A DNA stretch of 23,800 bases from assembly GCA_016280345.1 (NCBI GenBank), contig JAEEGN010000263.1:1-23800 (forward strand), in the 5' to 3' direction. Made by a program: the position numbers and the translations under genes. Below, piece after piece: positions 15,118-21,652 of this stretch (position 1 is its first letter; each line of letters begins with the position of its first letter). The notes under the pieces were generated by a model, which saw nothing but the letters and a program-made list of their open reading frames with translations, had not been told where the DNA came from and made no database searches. Origin of the DNA: Selenomonadaceae bacterium (lineage in GTDB: Bacteria > Bacillota > Negativicutes > Selenomonadales > Selenomonadaceae).

Positions 15118-15129
15118 GGGGAAAGACCA

Positions 15130-15429
15130 TTGTATCTTCATATCGGCGGCGATATTTCCCTGGATCAGCGAAATATCATCGGCATTTTCACGGTTCGTTC
15201 CCCTGAGCTCACGGCGCTTTCGGAGGGAAAAGCGTCTCCGGATAAGCGTCGTTCCGTTGACGTGTCCGACGGTTGTCCGCGCTCGATGGTGCTGACCGCC
15301 GACAGCGTCCGCTATTATTCCGCTTCGACCGCGGCGGCGCTGGCACGGAAAATGACCCGCTTCCAGCGCGGGAAAAGACAGGAATGCCGGTATGGCGAAG
15401 GGTTCACAGGTACGGAGGTTGCAAGATGA
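15130..15429 (+). CDS. remB: RemB-like extracellular matrix regulator (DUF370)
   Basis: This 99-aa protein starts at TTG 15130 with MYLHIGGDISLDQRNIIGIF, the standard DUF370/RemB opening. In Bacillus, RemA is a DNA-binding activator of biofilm genes; RemB is its paralogue encoded between recF and gyrB, as here. VDVSDGCPRSMVLTADSVRY and STAAALARK also fit. B. subtilis RemB is about 80 aa, so the last ~20 residues (RQECRYGEGFTGTEVAR) are extra. The stop overlaps the gyrB start by 4 bp (ATGA), and this coupling may explain the longer tail. GGGGGAAAG is the likely ribosome site. Confidence 0.88.
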   Translation: MYLHIGGDISLDQRNIIGIFTVRSPELTALSEGKASPDKRRSVDVSDGCPRSMVLTADSVRYYSASTAAALARKMTRFQRGKRQECRYGEGFTGTEVAR

Positions 15430-17450
15430 CAGACGACGAAAAGAGAGAAGAGATTCCGGCGGCGCCCGATGGCGAGGACCTTACGGACGAAGATCTTGAC
15501 ACTACGGGCGTTGAGGTGCACGACAGCGAGGAAAGCGCCATCGTGTCCGCTGTCGAAGGTTCCTACGATGCCCAGCAGATTCAGGTCCTGGAGGGGCTGG
15601 AAGCGGTTCGCAAGCGGCCGGGCATGTATATCGGCAGCACTTCGGAGCGGGGACTCCATCACCTGGTCTATGAAGTGGTGGACAATTCCATCGACGAGGC
15701 GCTGGCCGGCTATTGCAACCGGGTGGAAGTCACGATCCATTCCGACAACAGCATCACTGTCGTCGATAACGGTCGCGGCATCCCGGTGGATATGCACGAG
15801 AGCGGCAAACCGGCCGTTGAGGTGGTGCTGACGGTGCTCCACGCCGGCGGCAAGTTCGGCGGCGACGGCTACAAGGTTTCCGGCGGTCTGCACGGCGTCG
15901 GCGTCTCCGTGGTCAACGCTCTGTCCTCCTCGATGGAGGTCGAGGTGAAGCGCGACGGCTGGGTTCACCGCATCACCTTCGCCCAGGGCGTCACCACCGC
16001 GCCGCTGGAAATCATAGGGGAAACGGAGGAGACCGGCACGAAGGTCCATTTTCTGCCGGATCCGGAAATCTTCACCGATACAGTCTATAAATTCGATATT
16101 CTGAAGCACCGCCTGCGGGAGCTGGCCTTCCTGAACCACGGCATCACCATCGTGCTGACCGACAATCGGGGCGAAGAGCCTCTGTCGGAGACGTATCACT
16201 TCGACGGCGGCATCCGTTCCTTCGTCGAGCATCTGAACCGCAAGAAGGAGAAGATCAACCCCGAACCCATCTACTTCAACGGCTCGAAGGACGACACCAT
16301 CGTCGAGATCGCCCTGCAATACAACGAAAGTTATCAGGAAACTATCTACAGTTTTGTCAACAATATCAACACCGAGGAAGGCGGGACGCACCTGGCGGGG
16401 TTCAAGCTGGCTCTGACCCGTGCCGCCAACGACTATGCCCGCAAGCTCGGCGTGCTGAAACCGGCGGACGAGAACCTGACCGGCGAGGACGTGCGGGAAG
16501 GTCTGGCCTGCGTCCTTTCCCTGAAAATCCGCGAGCCCCAGTTCGAGGGCCAGACGAAGACAAAGCTGGGGAATTCCGAAGTCCGGGGCATCGTGGACTC
16601 CATCGTCACCGAGGGCCTCTCCGAATACTTTGAGGAAAATCCCACCATCACCAAGCAGATTCTCGAGAAATCCATTCTCGCGGCCCGGGCCCGGGTGGCG
16701 GCCCGCAAGGCCCGCGAGCTCACGCGGCGCAAGAACGCCCTGGAGGTCACGAGCCTGCCGGGCAAGCTCGCCGACTGCTCTGTCCGCGACCCTGAACAGG
16801 CGGAAATCTACCTCGTCGAGGGCGACAGCGCCGGCGGCTCGGCCAAGCAGGGACGCGACCGCCGCTTCCAGGCCATCCTGCCGCTTCGGGGCAAGATCCT
16901 AAACGTGGAAAAAGCGCGTCTCGACAAGATTTTCGCCAACGCCGAGATCCGCACCATGATCACCGCTTTCGGCAGCGGCATTTCCGAGGATTTCGACATC
17001 GCCAAGAGCCGCTACGGAAAGATCATCATCATGACCGATGCCGACGTGGACGGCGCCCATATCCGGACGCTGCTGCTGACCTTCTTCTACCGCTACATGA
17101 AGCCGTTGATTGAGCACGGCCGGGTCTTCATCGCCCAGCCGCCCCTCTACCTCATCAAGAAGGGGCAGAAACACTGGTACACGTACAGCGACGAGGAACA
17201 GGAAGCGAAGCTCACCGAGATTGGCCGCGACAATATCAGCGTACAGCGCTACAAGGGCCTCGGCGAGATGAACCCCGAGCAGCTCTGGGAGACGACGATG
17301 GACCCGGAAACCCGCACCATGCTGCGGGTCGATATGGAGGACGCCCAGGAGGCCGACGAGCTCTTCACCGTGCTCATGGGGGACAAAGTCGAGCCCCGGC
17401 GGCAGTTCATCGAGGAAAACGCCAAGAAGGTCAAGAATCTCGATATCTGA
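15426..17450 (+). CDS. gyrB: DNA gyrase subunit B
   Basis: GyrB is the ATPase subunit of gyrase, which introduces negative supercoils. From ATG 15426 (GGAGG seven bases upstream, overlapping the remB stop) it is 674 aa. The GHKL ATPase has EVVDNSIDEAL, VVDNGRGIP and GGLHGVGVSVVNALS. The TOPRIM domain has EGDSAGG from residue 465 and DADVDGAH from 538. The C-terminus carries RYKGLGEMNPEQLWETTMDPETRTML (as QRYKGLGEMNPEQLWETTM), the gyrase type. It has an acidic N-terminal extension of about 48 residues (EDLTDEDLDTTGVEVHDSEE) before YDAQQIQVLEGLEAVRKRPG that E. coli and B. subtilis GyrB lack. gyrA does not follow; a terminator and htpX do. Confidence 0.97.
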   Translation: MTDDEKREEIPAAPDGEDLTDEDLDTTGVEVHDSEESAIVSAVEGSYDAQQIQVLEGLEAVRKRPGMYIGSTSERGLHHLVYEVVDNSIDEALAGYCNRVEVTIHSDNSITVVDNGRGIPVDMHESGKPAVEVVLTVLHAGGKFGGDGYKVSGGLHGVGVSVVNALSSSMEVEVKRDGWVHRITFAQGVTTAPLEIIGETEETGTKVHFLPDPEIFTDTVYKFDILKHRLRELAFLNHGITIVLTDNRGEEPLSETYHFDGGIRSFVEHLNRKKEKINPEPIYFNGSKDDTIVEIALQYNESYQETIYSFVNNINTEEGGTHLAGFKLALTRAANDYARKLGVLKPADENLTGEDVREGLACVLSLKIREPQFEGQTKTKLGNSEVRGIVDSIVTEGLSEYFEENPTITKQILEKSILAARARVAARKARELTRRKNALEVTSLPGKLADCSVRDPEQAEIYLVEGDSAGGSAKQGRDRRFQAILPLRGKILNVEKARLDKIFANAEIRTMITAFGSGISEDFDIAKSRYGKIIIMTDADVDGAHIRTLLLTFFYRYMKPLIEHGRVFIAQPPLYLIKKGQKHWYTYSDEEQEAKLTEIGRDNISVQRYKGLGEMNPEQLWETTMDPETRTMLRVDMEDAQEADELFTVLMGDKVEPRRQFIEENAKKVKNLDI

Positions 17451-17456
17451 TCGAAG

Positions 17457-17495
17457 AGAGTCGCTGTCCGGAGACAGCGGCTCTTTCGGCTTTCC
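17457..17495 (+). terminator. Terminator of the replication operon
   Basis: AGAGTCGCTGTC (17457-17468) pairs with GACAGCGGCTCT (17473-17484) through 12 bp with one G-U pair and a CGGA tetraloop. TTCGGCTTT follows. It lies 6 bp beyond the gyrB stop. Confidence 0.8.
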
Positions 17496-17605
17496 CGCCC
17501 TTCATAGCTTTTTCATTCTGCTTTTCTATCATGGGAAAAGAAGCGGCAGGGAAGGAAGCTGCTTCGGAAAAATGAAGATGTAAATTTCCCTAAAGGAGTG
17601 ATTCC

Positions 17606-18484
17606 ATGAATACGATCAAGACGATGCTGCTGATGACGCTCCTGGGCGCGCTGATGGTCGTTTGCGGCGGCGCCCTGGGCGGCCGGGACGGCGCGACGGT
17701 CATGCTGCTGATCGCGTTGGTCATGAATTTCGTTTCGTACTGGTTCAGCGACTCAATGGTGTTGAAGGCCTATCACGCCCAGCCCATTGAGCGGAGCCAG
17801 GCGCCGGAGCTTTACGATCTGGTGGCGAAGCTGGCGCAGCGGGCGGAGCTTCCGATGCCGAAGGTCTGCGTCATCAATTCCAATGTTCCCAACGCTTTCG
17901 CTACCGGGCGCAACGCCAGCCACGCCGCGGTCGCCGTCACCACCGGCATCATGCGGGCGCTCTCCTACGACGAGCTCGGCGGCGTTCTGGCCCATGAGCT
18001 TTCCCACATCAAGCACCATGATACCCTGATTTCCACCGTGGCGGCCACGATGGCCACCTTCATTTCCTACATCGCCAATATGGCCCAGTGGGCCATGATT
18101 TTCGGCGGCCGTTCCAGCAACCGGGACGACAACGGCGGTGGTCTGGGGGCCCTGTTCGCGATCATCGTGGCGCCTTTTGCCGCCATGCTGATCCAGATGG
18201 CGATTTCCCGCTCCCGGGAGTACGAGGCCGACAAGAGCGGCGGCGAGATCTGCGGCAATCCCCTGTACCTGGCCCGGGCGCTGGAAAAGATCGATGACTA
18301 CGCCAGCAGCAGCCGCACCCTGCAAGGGGCCACACCGGCCACGGCCCATATGTTCATCATCAATCCGCTGAAGGGCTCCAAAGTTTCCTTCGCCAGTCTC
18401 TTCAGCACCCATCCCTCCACCGAGGAGCGGGTGGAAAGACTTCGGCAGCAGGCTCAGGAAATGCGCCTGCCCGGCAACCGGTAA
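17606..18484 (+). CDS. htpX: Membrane zinc metalloprotease HtpX
   Basis: HtpX is an inner-membrane M48 protease that degrades damaged membrane proteins. It is 292 aa. Membrane helices are near 5-25, 31-48, 145-165 and 180-200. The zinc site HELSH is at 130-134, and the third ligand is the Glu in SRSREYEADKSGG (201-213). PNAFATGRN and AVAVTTGIM are family pieces, and the C-terminus has LFSTHPSTEERVERL. ATG 17606 follows AAGGAG. It stands alone between two terminators; a 120-bp gap before it should hold its promoter, but none is clear. Confidence 0.96.
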   Translation: MNTIKTMLLMTLLGALMVVCGGALGGRDGATVMLLIALVMNFVSYWFSDSMVLKAYHAQPIERSQAPELYDLVAKLAQRAELPMPKVCVINSNVPNAFATGRNASHAAVAVTTGIMRALSYDELGGVLAHELSHIKHHDTLISTVAATMATFISYIANMAQWAMIFGGRSSNRDDNGGGLGALFAIIVAPFAAMLIQMAISRSREYEADKSGGEICGNPLYLARALEKIDDYASSSRTLQGATPATAHMFIINPLKGSKVSFASLFSTHPSTEERVERLRQQAQEMRLPGNR

Positions 18485-18491
18485 AAAAGCG

Positions 18492-18535
18492 AAGAACGCT
18501 GTACCGTTCCTCATGCGGTACAGCGTTCTTTTTTT
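18492..18535 (+). terminator. htpX terminator
   Basis: AAGAACGCTGTACCG (18492-18506) pairs perfectly over 15 bp with CGGTACAGCGTTCTT (18516-18530) around a 9-nt loop. A run of seven Ts (18529-18535) follows. This is a very strong intrinsic terminator, 8 bp after the stop codon. Confidence 0.93.
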
Positions 18536-18559
18536 GTGGTATAATTTTTGTGGTATAAT
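18531..18559 (+). promoter_or_regulatory. Tandem extended -10 promoter elements
   Basis: TTTTTGTGGTATAAT occurs twice, with TGGTATAAT at 18537-18545 and 18551-18559, a 14-bp pitch. Each has a perfect -10 and the TGn extension. Neither has a clear -35. They serve the DUF1294 gene, with leader lengths of about 33 and 47 nt. The first element overlaps the T run of the preceding terminator. Confidence 0.6.
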
Positions 18560-18598
18560 ATGGCCACTTGGCGAAGCTGACCGGAGGGAGTATGATCC

Positions 18599-18871
18599 AT
18601 GAATGACGTTCATCGCGTTTCGTTTTACTGGCTGATGGCCATCAATCTTGTCACCGTTGTCGTTTACGGTGCCGACAAACTGTGCGCCCGGATGAACTGG
18701 TGGCGCGTGCCGGAAAAGATTCTGCTGCTGCTGGCGGTCATCGGCGGCAGTGTCGGTGCCATCGCCGCGATGGCGCTTTTCCGCCACAAGACGCAGCACC
18801 TGAAATTCCGCTGCGGCGTCCCGGTAATCCTGATATTGCAGATTCTGGCACTGCTGTATCTACATCTTTGA
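18599..18871 (+). CDS. DUF1294 small membrane protein
   Basis: This 90-aa protein has three hydrophobic segments (about 9-25, 41-60 and 73-90). Between them are the DUF1294 hallmarks YGADKLCARMNWWRVPE, GGSVGAIAAM and FRHKTQHLKF. The function of the family is unknown; members are inner-membrane proteins sometimes fused to cold-shock or nucleic-acid-binding domains. ATG 18599 has GGAGGGAG upstream. The gene is a single transcription unit with its own tandem promoter. Confidence 0.88.
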   Translation: MNDVHRVSFYWLMAINLVTVVVYGADKLCARMNWWRVPEKILLLLAVIGGSVGAIAAMALFRHKTQHLKFRCGVPVILILQILALLYLHL

Positions 18872-18980
18872 TTCGGTTTAAAAATGACCGCCTTACCGTC
18901 GCCCCGCGAAGGGCCATCGACGCCTGAAGGAACCGCGGGACGGACGGGAAAGTGAGGTTTGGGTATCAGGACCTGTAAAA
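18872..18980. other. Unassigned spacer before the palindrome
   Basis: I see no clear gene, hairpin terminator or promoter in this 109-bp stretch after the DUF1294 stop. The regulatory elements of the next gene begin at 18981. Confidence 0.4.
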
Positions 18981-19024
18981 GTCGCCTGTCAGGCGACCAA
19001 AACCATATCGCTGTTTGATACAAT
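18981..19024 (+). promoter_or_regulatory. 17-bp palindromic operator and -10 box of the ADP-ribosylglycohydrolase gene
   Basis: GTCGCCTGTCAGGCGAC (18981-18997) is a perfect palindrome with 8-bp arms and a 1-bp centre. TACAAT (19019-19024) follows after 21 bp. The likely start near 19031 puts the palindrome centre at about -42. The -35 position, just after the palindrome, is poor (ACCAAA). This fits class-II-type activation, but repression is possible. The same element recurs at 20051 with identical spacing. Confidence 0.72.
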
Positions 19025-19056
19025 AGCGTCATCAGACGAAAGGGAGGCGCGCTGCT

Positions 19057-19980
19057 ATGTTGGGGGCGATTGTTGGCGACATCATAGGTTCCGTTTACGA
19101 ATGGAACAATATCAGGACGAAAGAATTTCCGCTGTTCCGGGACGACTGTTTTTTCACGGATGATACCGTCATGACCTGCGCCGTTGCCGAGGCTGTCATG
19201 AACGGCGGGGAACGGGATGACTTTATCGACGCCATGAAAAAATACGGCAGGATGTACCCGGACGCCGGTTACGGCGGGAGGTTTGGCGCCTGGCTCTTCT
19301 CGGAGGACCGCGAGCCCTATAACAGCTTTGGCAACGGCTCCGCCATGCGGGTTTCTCCCTGTGCCTGGGCGATGAATTGCGGCTTTTGTGCCCGAACCGG
19401 CTTCTGGCCTTCCAACGGCAGAGACAGAGCGAGACTGTCGGCGGAAGTGACGCACAACCACCCCGAGGGCATAAAAGGAGCGATGGCGGTAACCGACGCG
19501 ATTTTCATGAATCGGTTTAACTTCGGCGGTTATTGCCTGGATTACGGAACGCCGATCAGGGATCATCCGGATGAATGCAAGCGACAGCTCAAAGAGCATA
19601 TCGAAAAGGAATATGGCTACGATTTATCCCGCACGTTGGATGAGATTCGTCCTTCTTATACCTTCAATGAAACCTGTCAGGGCACTGTGCCGCAGGCCAT
19701 CATCGCTTTCCTGGAAAGCACGGATTTTGAGGACGCCATACGCAACGCGATCTCTCTCGGCGGCGACAGCGATACGTTAGCGGCTATCACCGGCAGCATC
19801 GCCGAGGCCGCCTACGGCATTCCGGACCGGATCAAAGACAAGGCGTATTCGTATCTGGATGAACCCCTGAAGGACGTTCTTCGGCGGTGGAAAAGAACCT
19901 ATTCTCCACAGAATAAAAAATCCCAGGCATTCCACGCGATGATTACCAGTGTGAACGAGTATCTGAGAAGCCAACCATAA
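19057..19980 (+). CDS. ADP-ribosylglycohydrolase family protein
   Basis: This 307-aa protein of the ARH/DraG family probably removes ADP-ribose from proteins, nucleic acids or small molecules using a binuclear Mg centre. The metal-binding motifs are present: TDDT (34-37) and GGDSDT (235-240). Other family segments are GAIVGDIIGSVYEW at the N-terminus, NSFGNGSAMRVSP (from 89), EVTHNHPEGIKGA, and GTVPQAIIAFLESTDFEDAI. A Cys-rich stretch (about 106-127, MNCGFCARTGFWPSNGR) is unlike the helical segment expected there. GGGAGG lies 9 bases before ATG 19057. No ADP-ribosyltransferase gene is nearby, so the substrate is unknown. It shares its operator with the VWA gene downstream. Confidence 0.93.
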   Translation: MLGAIVGDIIGSVYEWNNIRTKEFPLFRDDCFFTDDTVMTCAVAEAVMNGGERDDFIDAMKKYGRMYPDAGYGGRFGAWLFSEDREPYNSFGNGSAMRVSPCAWAMNCGFCARTGFWPSNGRDRARLSAEVTHNHPEGIKGAMAVTDAIFMNRFNFGGYCLDYGTPIRDHPDECKRQLKEHIEKEYGYDLSRTLDEIRPSYTFNETCQGTVPQAIIAFLESTDFEDAIRNAISLGGDSDTLAAITGSIAEAAYGIPDRIKDKAYSYLDEPLKDVLRRWKRTYSPQNKKSQAFHAMITSVNEYLRSQP

Positions 19981-20050
19981 AATGGGGGTTGCGGAAGACT
20001 TTGTTCAGGCAGAACCGCTGACAGACCGTGCCGGTAAAGAATTAAAAAAT

Positions 20051-20094
20051 GTCGCCTGACAGGCGACCAAACCCCTCCTTGTCTTTGGTAGAAT
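20051..20094 (+). promoter_or_regulatory. 17-bp palindromic operator and -10 box of the VWA gene
   Basis: GTCGCCTGACAGGCGAC (20051-20067) differs from the copy at 18981 only in its central base. TAGAAT (20089-20094), preceded by TTGG, lies 21 bp downstream. The start codon is 76 bp from the palindrome start. All three distances are identical to those of the first copy. Confidence 0.72.
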
Positions 20095-20123
20095 CAAGCT
20101 ACCAACAAAACAAGGAGGGGTTT
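20069..20123 (+). repeat. Long inverted repeat enclosing promoter and ribosome site of the VWA gene
   Basis: AAACCCCTCCTTGT (20069-20082) pairs perfectly over 14 bp with ACAAGGAGGGGTTT (20110-20123). Inside it TTGGTAG (20085-20091) pairs with CTACCAA (20099-20105) around a 7-nt loop. The right arm contains AAGGAGGGG, the ribosome site, and continues into a T run (20121-20125). The left arm lies upstream of the predicted RNA start (about 20101). Only transcripts reading in from upstream would therefore form the hairpin. In those it would hide the ribosome site or terminate transcription. Confidence 0.75.
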
Positions 20124-20126
20124 TTC

Positions 20127-20789
20127 ATGAAGAAGGGCTTGACGGAAATCGTGTTCATTCTGGATCGCAGCGGGTCGATGAGCGGGCTCGAAGCGGATAC
20201 GATCGGCGGCTTCAATTCGCTGATGAAAAAGCAGCGCCGGGAAGAGGGAGAGGCGCTGGTCTCTACGGTACTGTTTGACAACGAGGCCGAGGTCATCCAC
20301 GACCGCGTGCCGCTGTCGGAGGTGGAGGAGCTGACGGAGGAGGCGTATTCTGTCCGCGGCTGTACGGCGCTTCTCGACGCTGTGGGCGGCGCCATCCATC
20401 ACATCGGCAACATCCACAAATACGCCCGCGACGAGGACCGGCCGGAAAAGACGCTGTTCATCATCACCACCGACGGTCTGGAGAACGCCAGCCGCCGCTT
20501 TACCTACGCCAAAGTCAGGAAGATGGTGGAGCGGCAGAAGGAGAAGTACGGCTGGGAGTTCCTTTTCCTCGGCGCGAATATGGACGCTGTCAGGGCGGCG
20601 GGGCATATCGGCATCCATGCCGACCGCGCCGTGACTTACGAGTGCGACGAGGAGGGGACGGCGCTTAACTACGAGGTGATGAGCGAGGCCGTAAGCCATG
20701 TGCGCTGCTGCGAATCGCCGCTCAAGGCGGATTGGAAACGGGCCATCGAGGAGGACGTGAAACGCCGCGGCCGCAAGAAGACGCGCTGA
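20127..20789 (+). CDS. von Willebrand factor A domain protein
   Basis: This 220-aa protein is essentially one VWA domain with no signal peptide or membrane segment, so it is cytosolic. The MIDAS metal site is complete: DRSGS (D13, S15, S17), a Thr at 80 in GCTALLDA, and the TTDG Asp at 116. A basic tail (KRRGRKKTR) ends the protein. Stand-alone VWA proteins often serve as binding partners in multi-protein assemblies, but no MoxR-type ATPase is next to it here. ATG 20127 with AAGGAGGGG is preferred; an upstream in-frame extension to 20049 would run through the operator. The shared palindrome links it to the ADP-ribosylglycohydrolase. Confidence 0.88.
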   Translation: MKKGLTEIVFILDRSGSMSGLEADTIGGFNSLMKKQRREEGEALVSTVLFDNEAEVIHDRVPLSEVEELTEEAYSVRGCTALLDAVGGAIHHIGNIHKYARDEDRPEKTLFIITTDGLENASRRFTYAKVRKMVERQKEKYGWEFLFLGANMDAVRAAGHIGIHADRAVTYECDEEGTALNYEVMSEAVSHVRCCESPLKADWKRAIEEDVKRRGRKKTR

Positions 20790-20876
20790 CGGGCAGACAG
20801 GGACAATCCGGGACAAGCCGGCGGCGAGCGCGGAACGGTGGCGTGGGCATACGAAAGCTGGCGAAATCCGGACGCA

Positions 20877-20914
20877 AAAAGACTGCTTCCTCTTTCATGG
20901 GGAAGCAGTCTTTT
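20877..20914. terminator. Bidirectional terminator between convergent genes
   Basis: AAAAGACTGCTTCC (20877-20890) and GGAAGCAGTCTTTT (20901-20914) form a perfect 14-bp stem with a 10-nt loop. It is flanked by A and T runs on both strands, so it works for the VWA gene (+) and the P-loop gene (-). Confidence 0.9.
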
Positions 20915-20933
20915 GGTAACAGGATTCGCCGAT

Positions 20934-21518
20934 TCAGCGCTTGCGCACCCGGATGTTGAATTCCTCTCCCGGCAGACGCTGACACAGGCCCATGATGGCC
21001 AGCGCCTGGGCGGTCATGCGTTCCTCCGAGGCGAGGCTTTTGATGATATGGGTTGTGACCTTCCAGGTATCAAATTCCCCGTTATTTTCGGCGTATTCCA
21101 GATGGTATTTGATCTCGCTGTTGGTATGGCCCAGCTTCAGCATCCGCTCCACCAGGGAAACGTAGTCGCACATGACGAAGATGGATTCAAAGCTGTCCTT
21201 GAGGAGCTTGGAGAGCTGCTTGAGGCTGATCGTGTCCACCAGGATGACGCTGATGGGGTACTCCTGCAGGGAGTCGAGGATATCTTTCTTGAGAAAGCCG
21301 TAGTAGTCGCCCTTGTAAGTCGATTTCACGAGGAAATCGTGCTGCAGGAAGTCCTCTTTGCTGATGAAGTGATAGATGGGAACGGAGGTATAGAACTCCA
21401 CCGGCGGGCGGGTGGTGTAGCTGGCGATATAATGGATGCCCATGCTGGCGAGGCGCTTGATGATGTCGCCCTTGCCGCAGGCGTGGGGGCCTATAAGAGC
21501 GTAAATCTTGTTGTTCAT
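20934..21518 (-). CDS. Guanylate-kinase-like P-loop protein
   Basis: This 194-aa protein resembles guanylate kinase. It has an N-terminal P-loop-like GPHACGKGD (10-18), then ASYTTRPP, which matches the GMP-binding SYTTRPPR of Gmk, then IYHFISKEDF, corresponding to the Y-x-F-[IV]-[ST]-xxxF segment of Gmk. However, the P-loop ends GKG in place of GK[ST], and the RxGExxGxDY part is replaced by VEFYTSVPIYHF. GMP kinase activity is therefore doubtful, and it may bind another nucleotide or act as a regulator. ATG 21518 has AGGAG 9 bases upstream. It is a single-gene unit ending at the terminator 20877-20914. A true gmk would be expected elsewhere in the genome. Confidence 0.75.
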   Translation of the reverse strand: MNNKIYALIGPHACGKGDIIKRLASMGIHYIASYTTRPPVEFYTSVPIYHFISKEDFLQHDFLVKSTYKGDYYGFLKKDILDSLQEYPISVILVDTISLKQLSKLLKDSFESIFVMCDYVSLVERMLKLGHTNSEIKYHLEYAENNGEFDTWKVTTHIIKSLASEERMTAQALAIMGLCQRLPGEEFNIRVRKR

Positions 21519-21581
21519 GGCGTAACTCCTGTCTTACGTTTCATGGTCCGGCGGTTGTCCCCCTCACGGACTTTTTCACAT

Positions 21582-21599
21582 ATTATATTGATTATACCA
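21582..21599 (-). promoter_or_regulatory. Promoter of the guanylate-kinase-like gene
   Basis: On the minus strand TGGTATAAT (21599-21591) is an extended -10, followed 3 bp later by a second TATAAT (21587-21582). No clear -35 is present. The leader would be about 60 nt. Confidence 0.6.
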
Positions 21600-21652
21600 T
21601 AAAACGAAGAAAAAGAAATCCCGCAAAATGTTTTTTTTGGAAAGAGCCGGGC

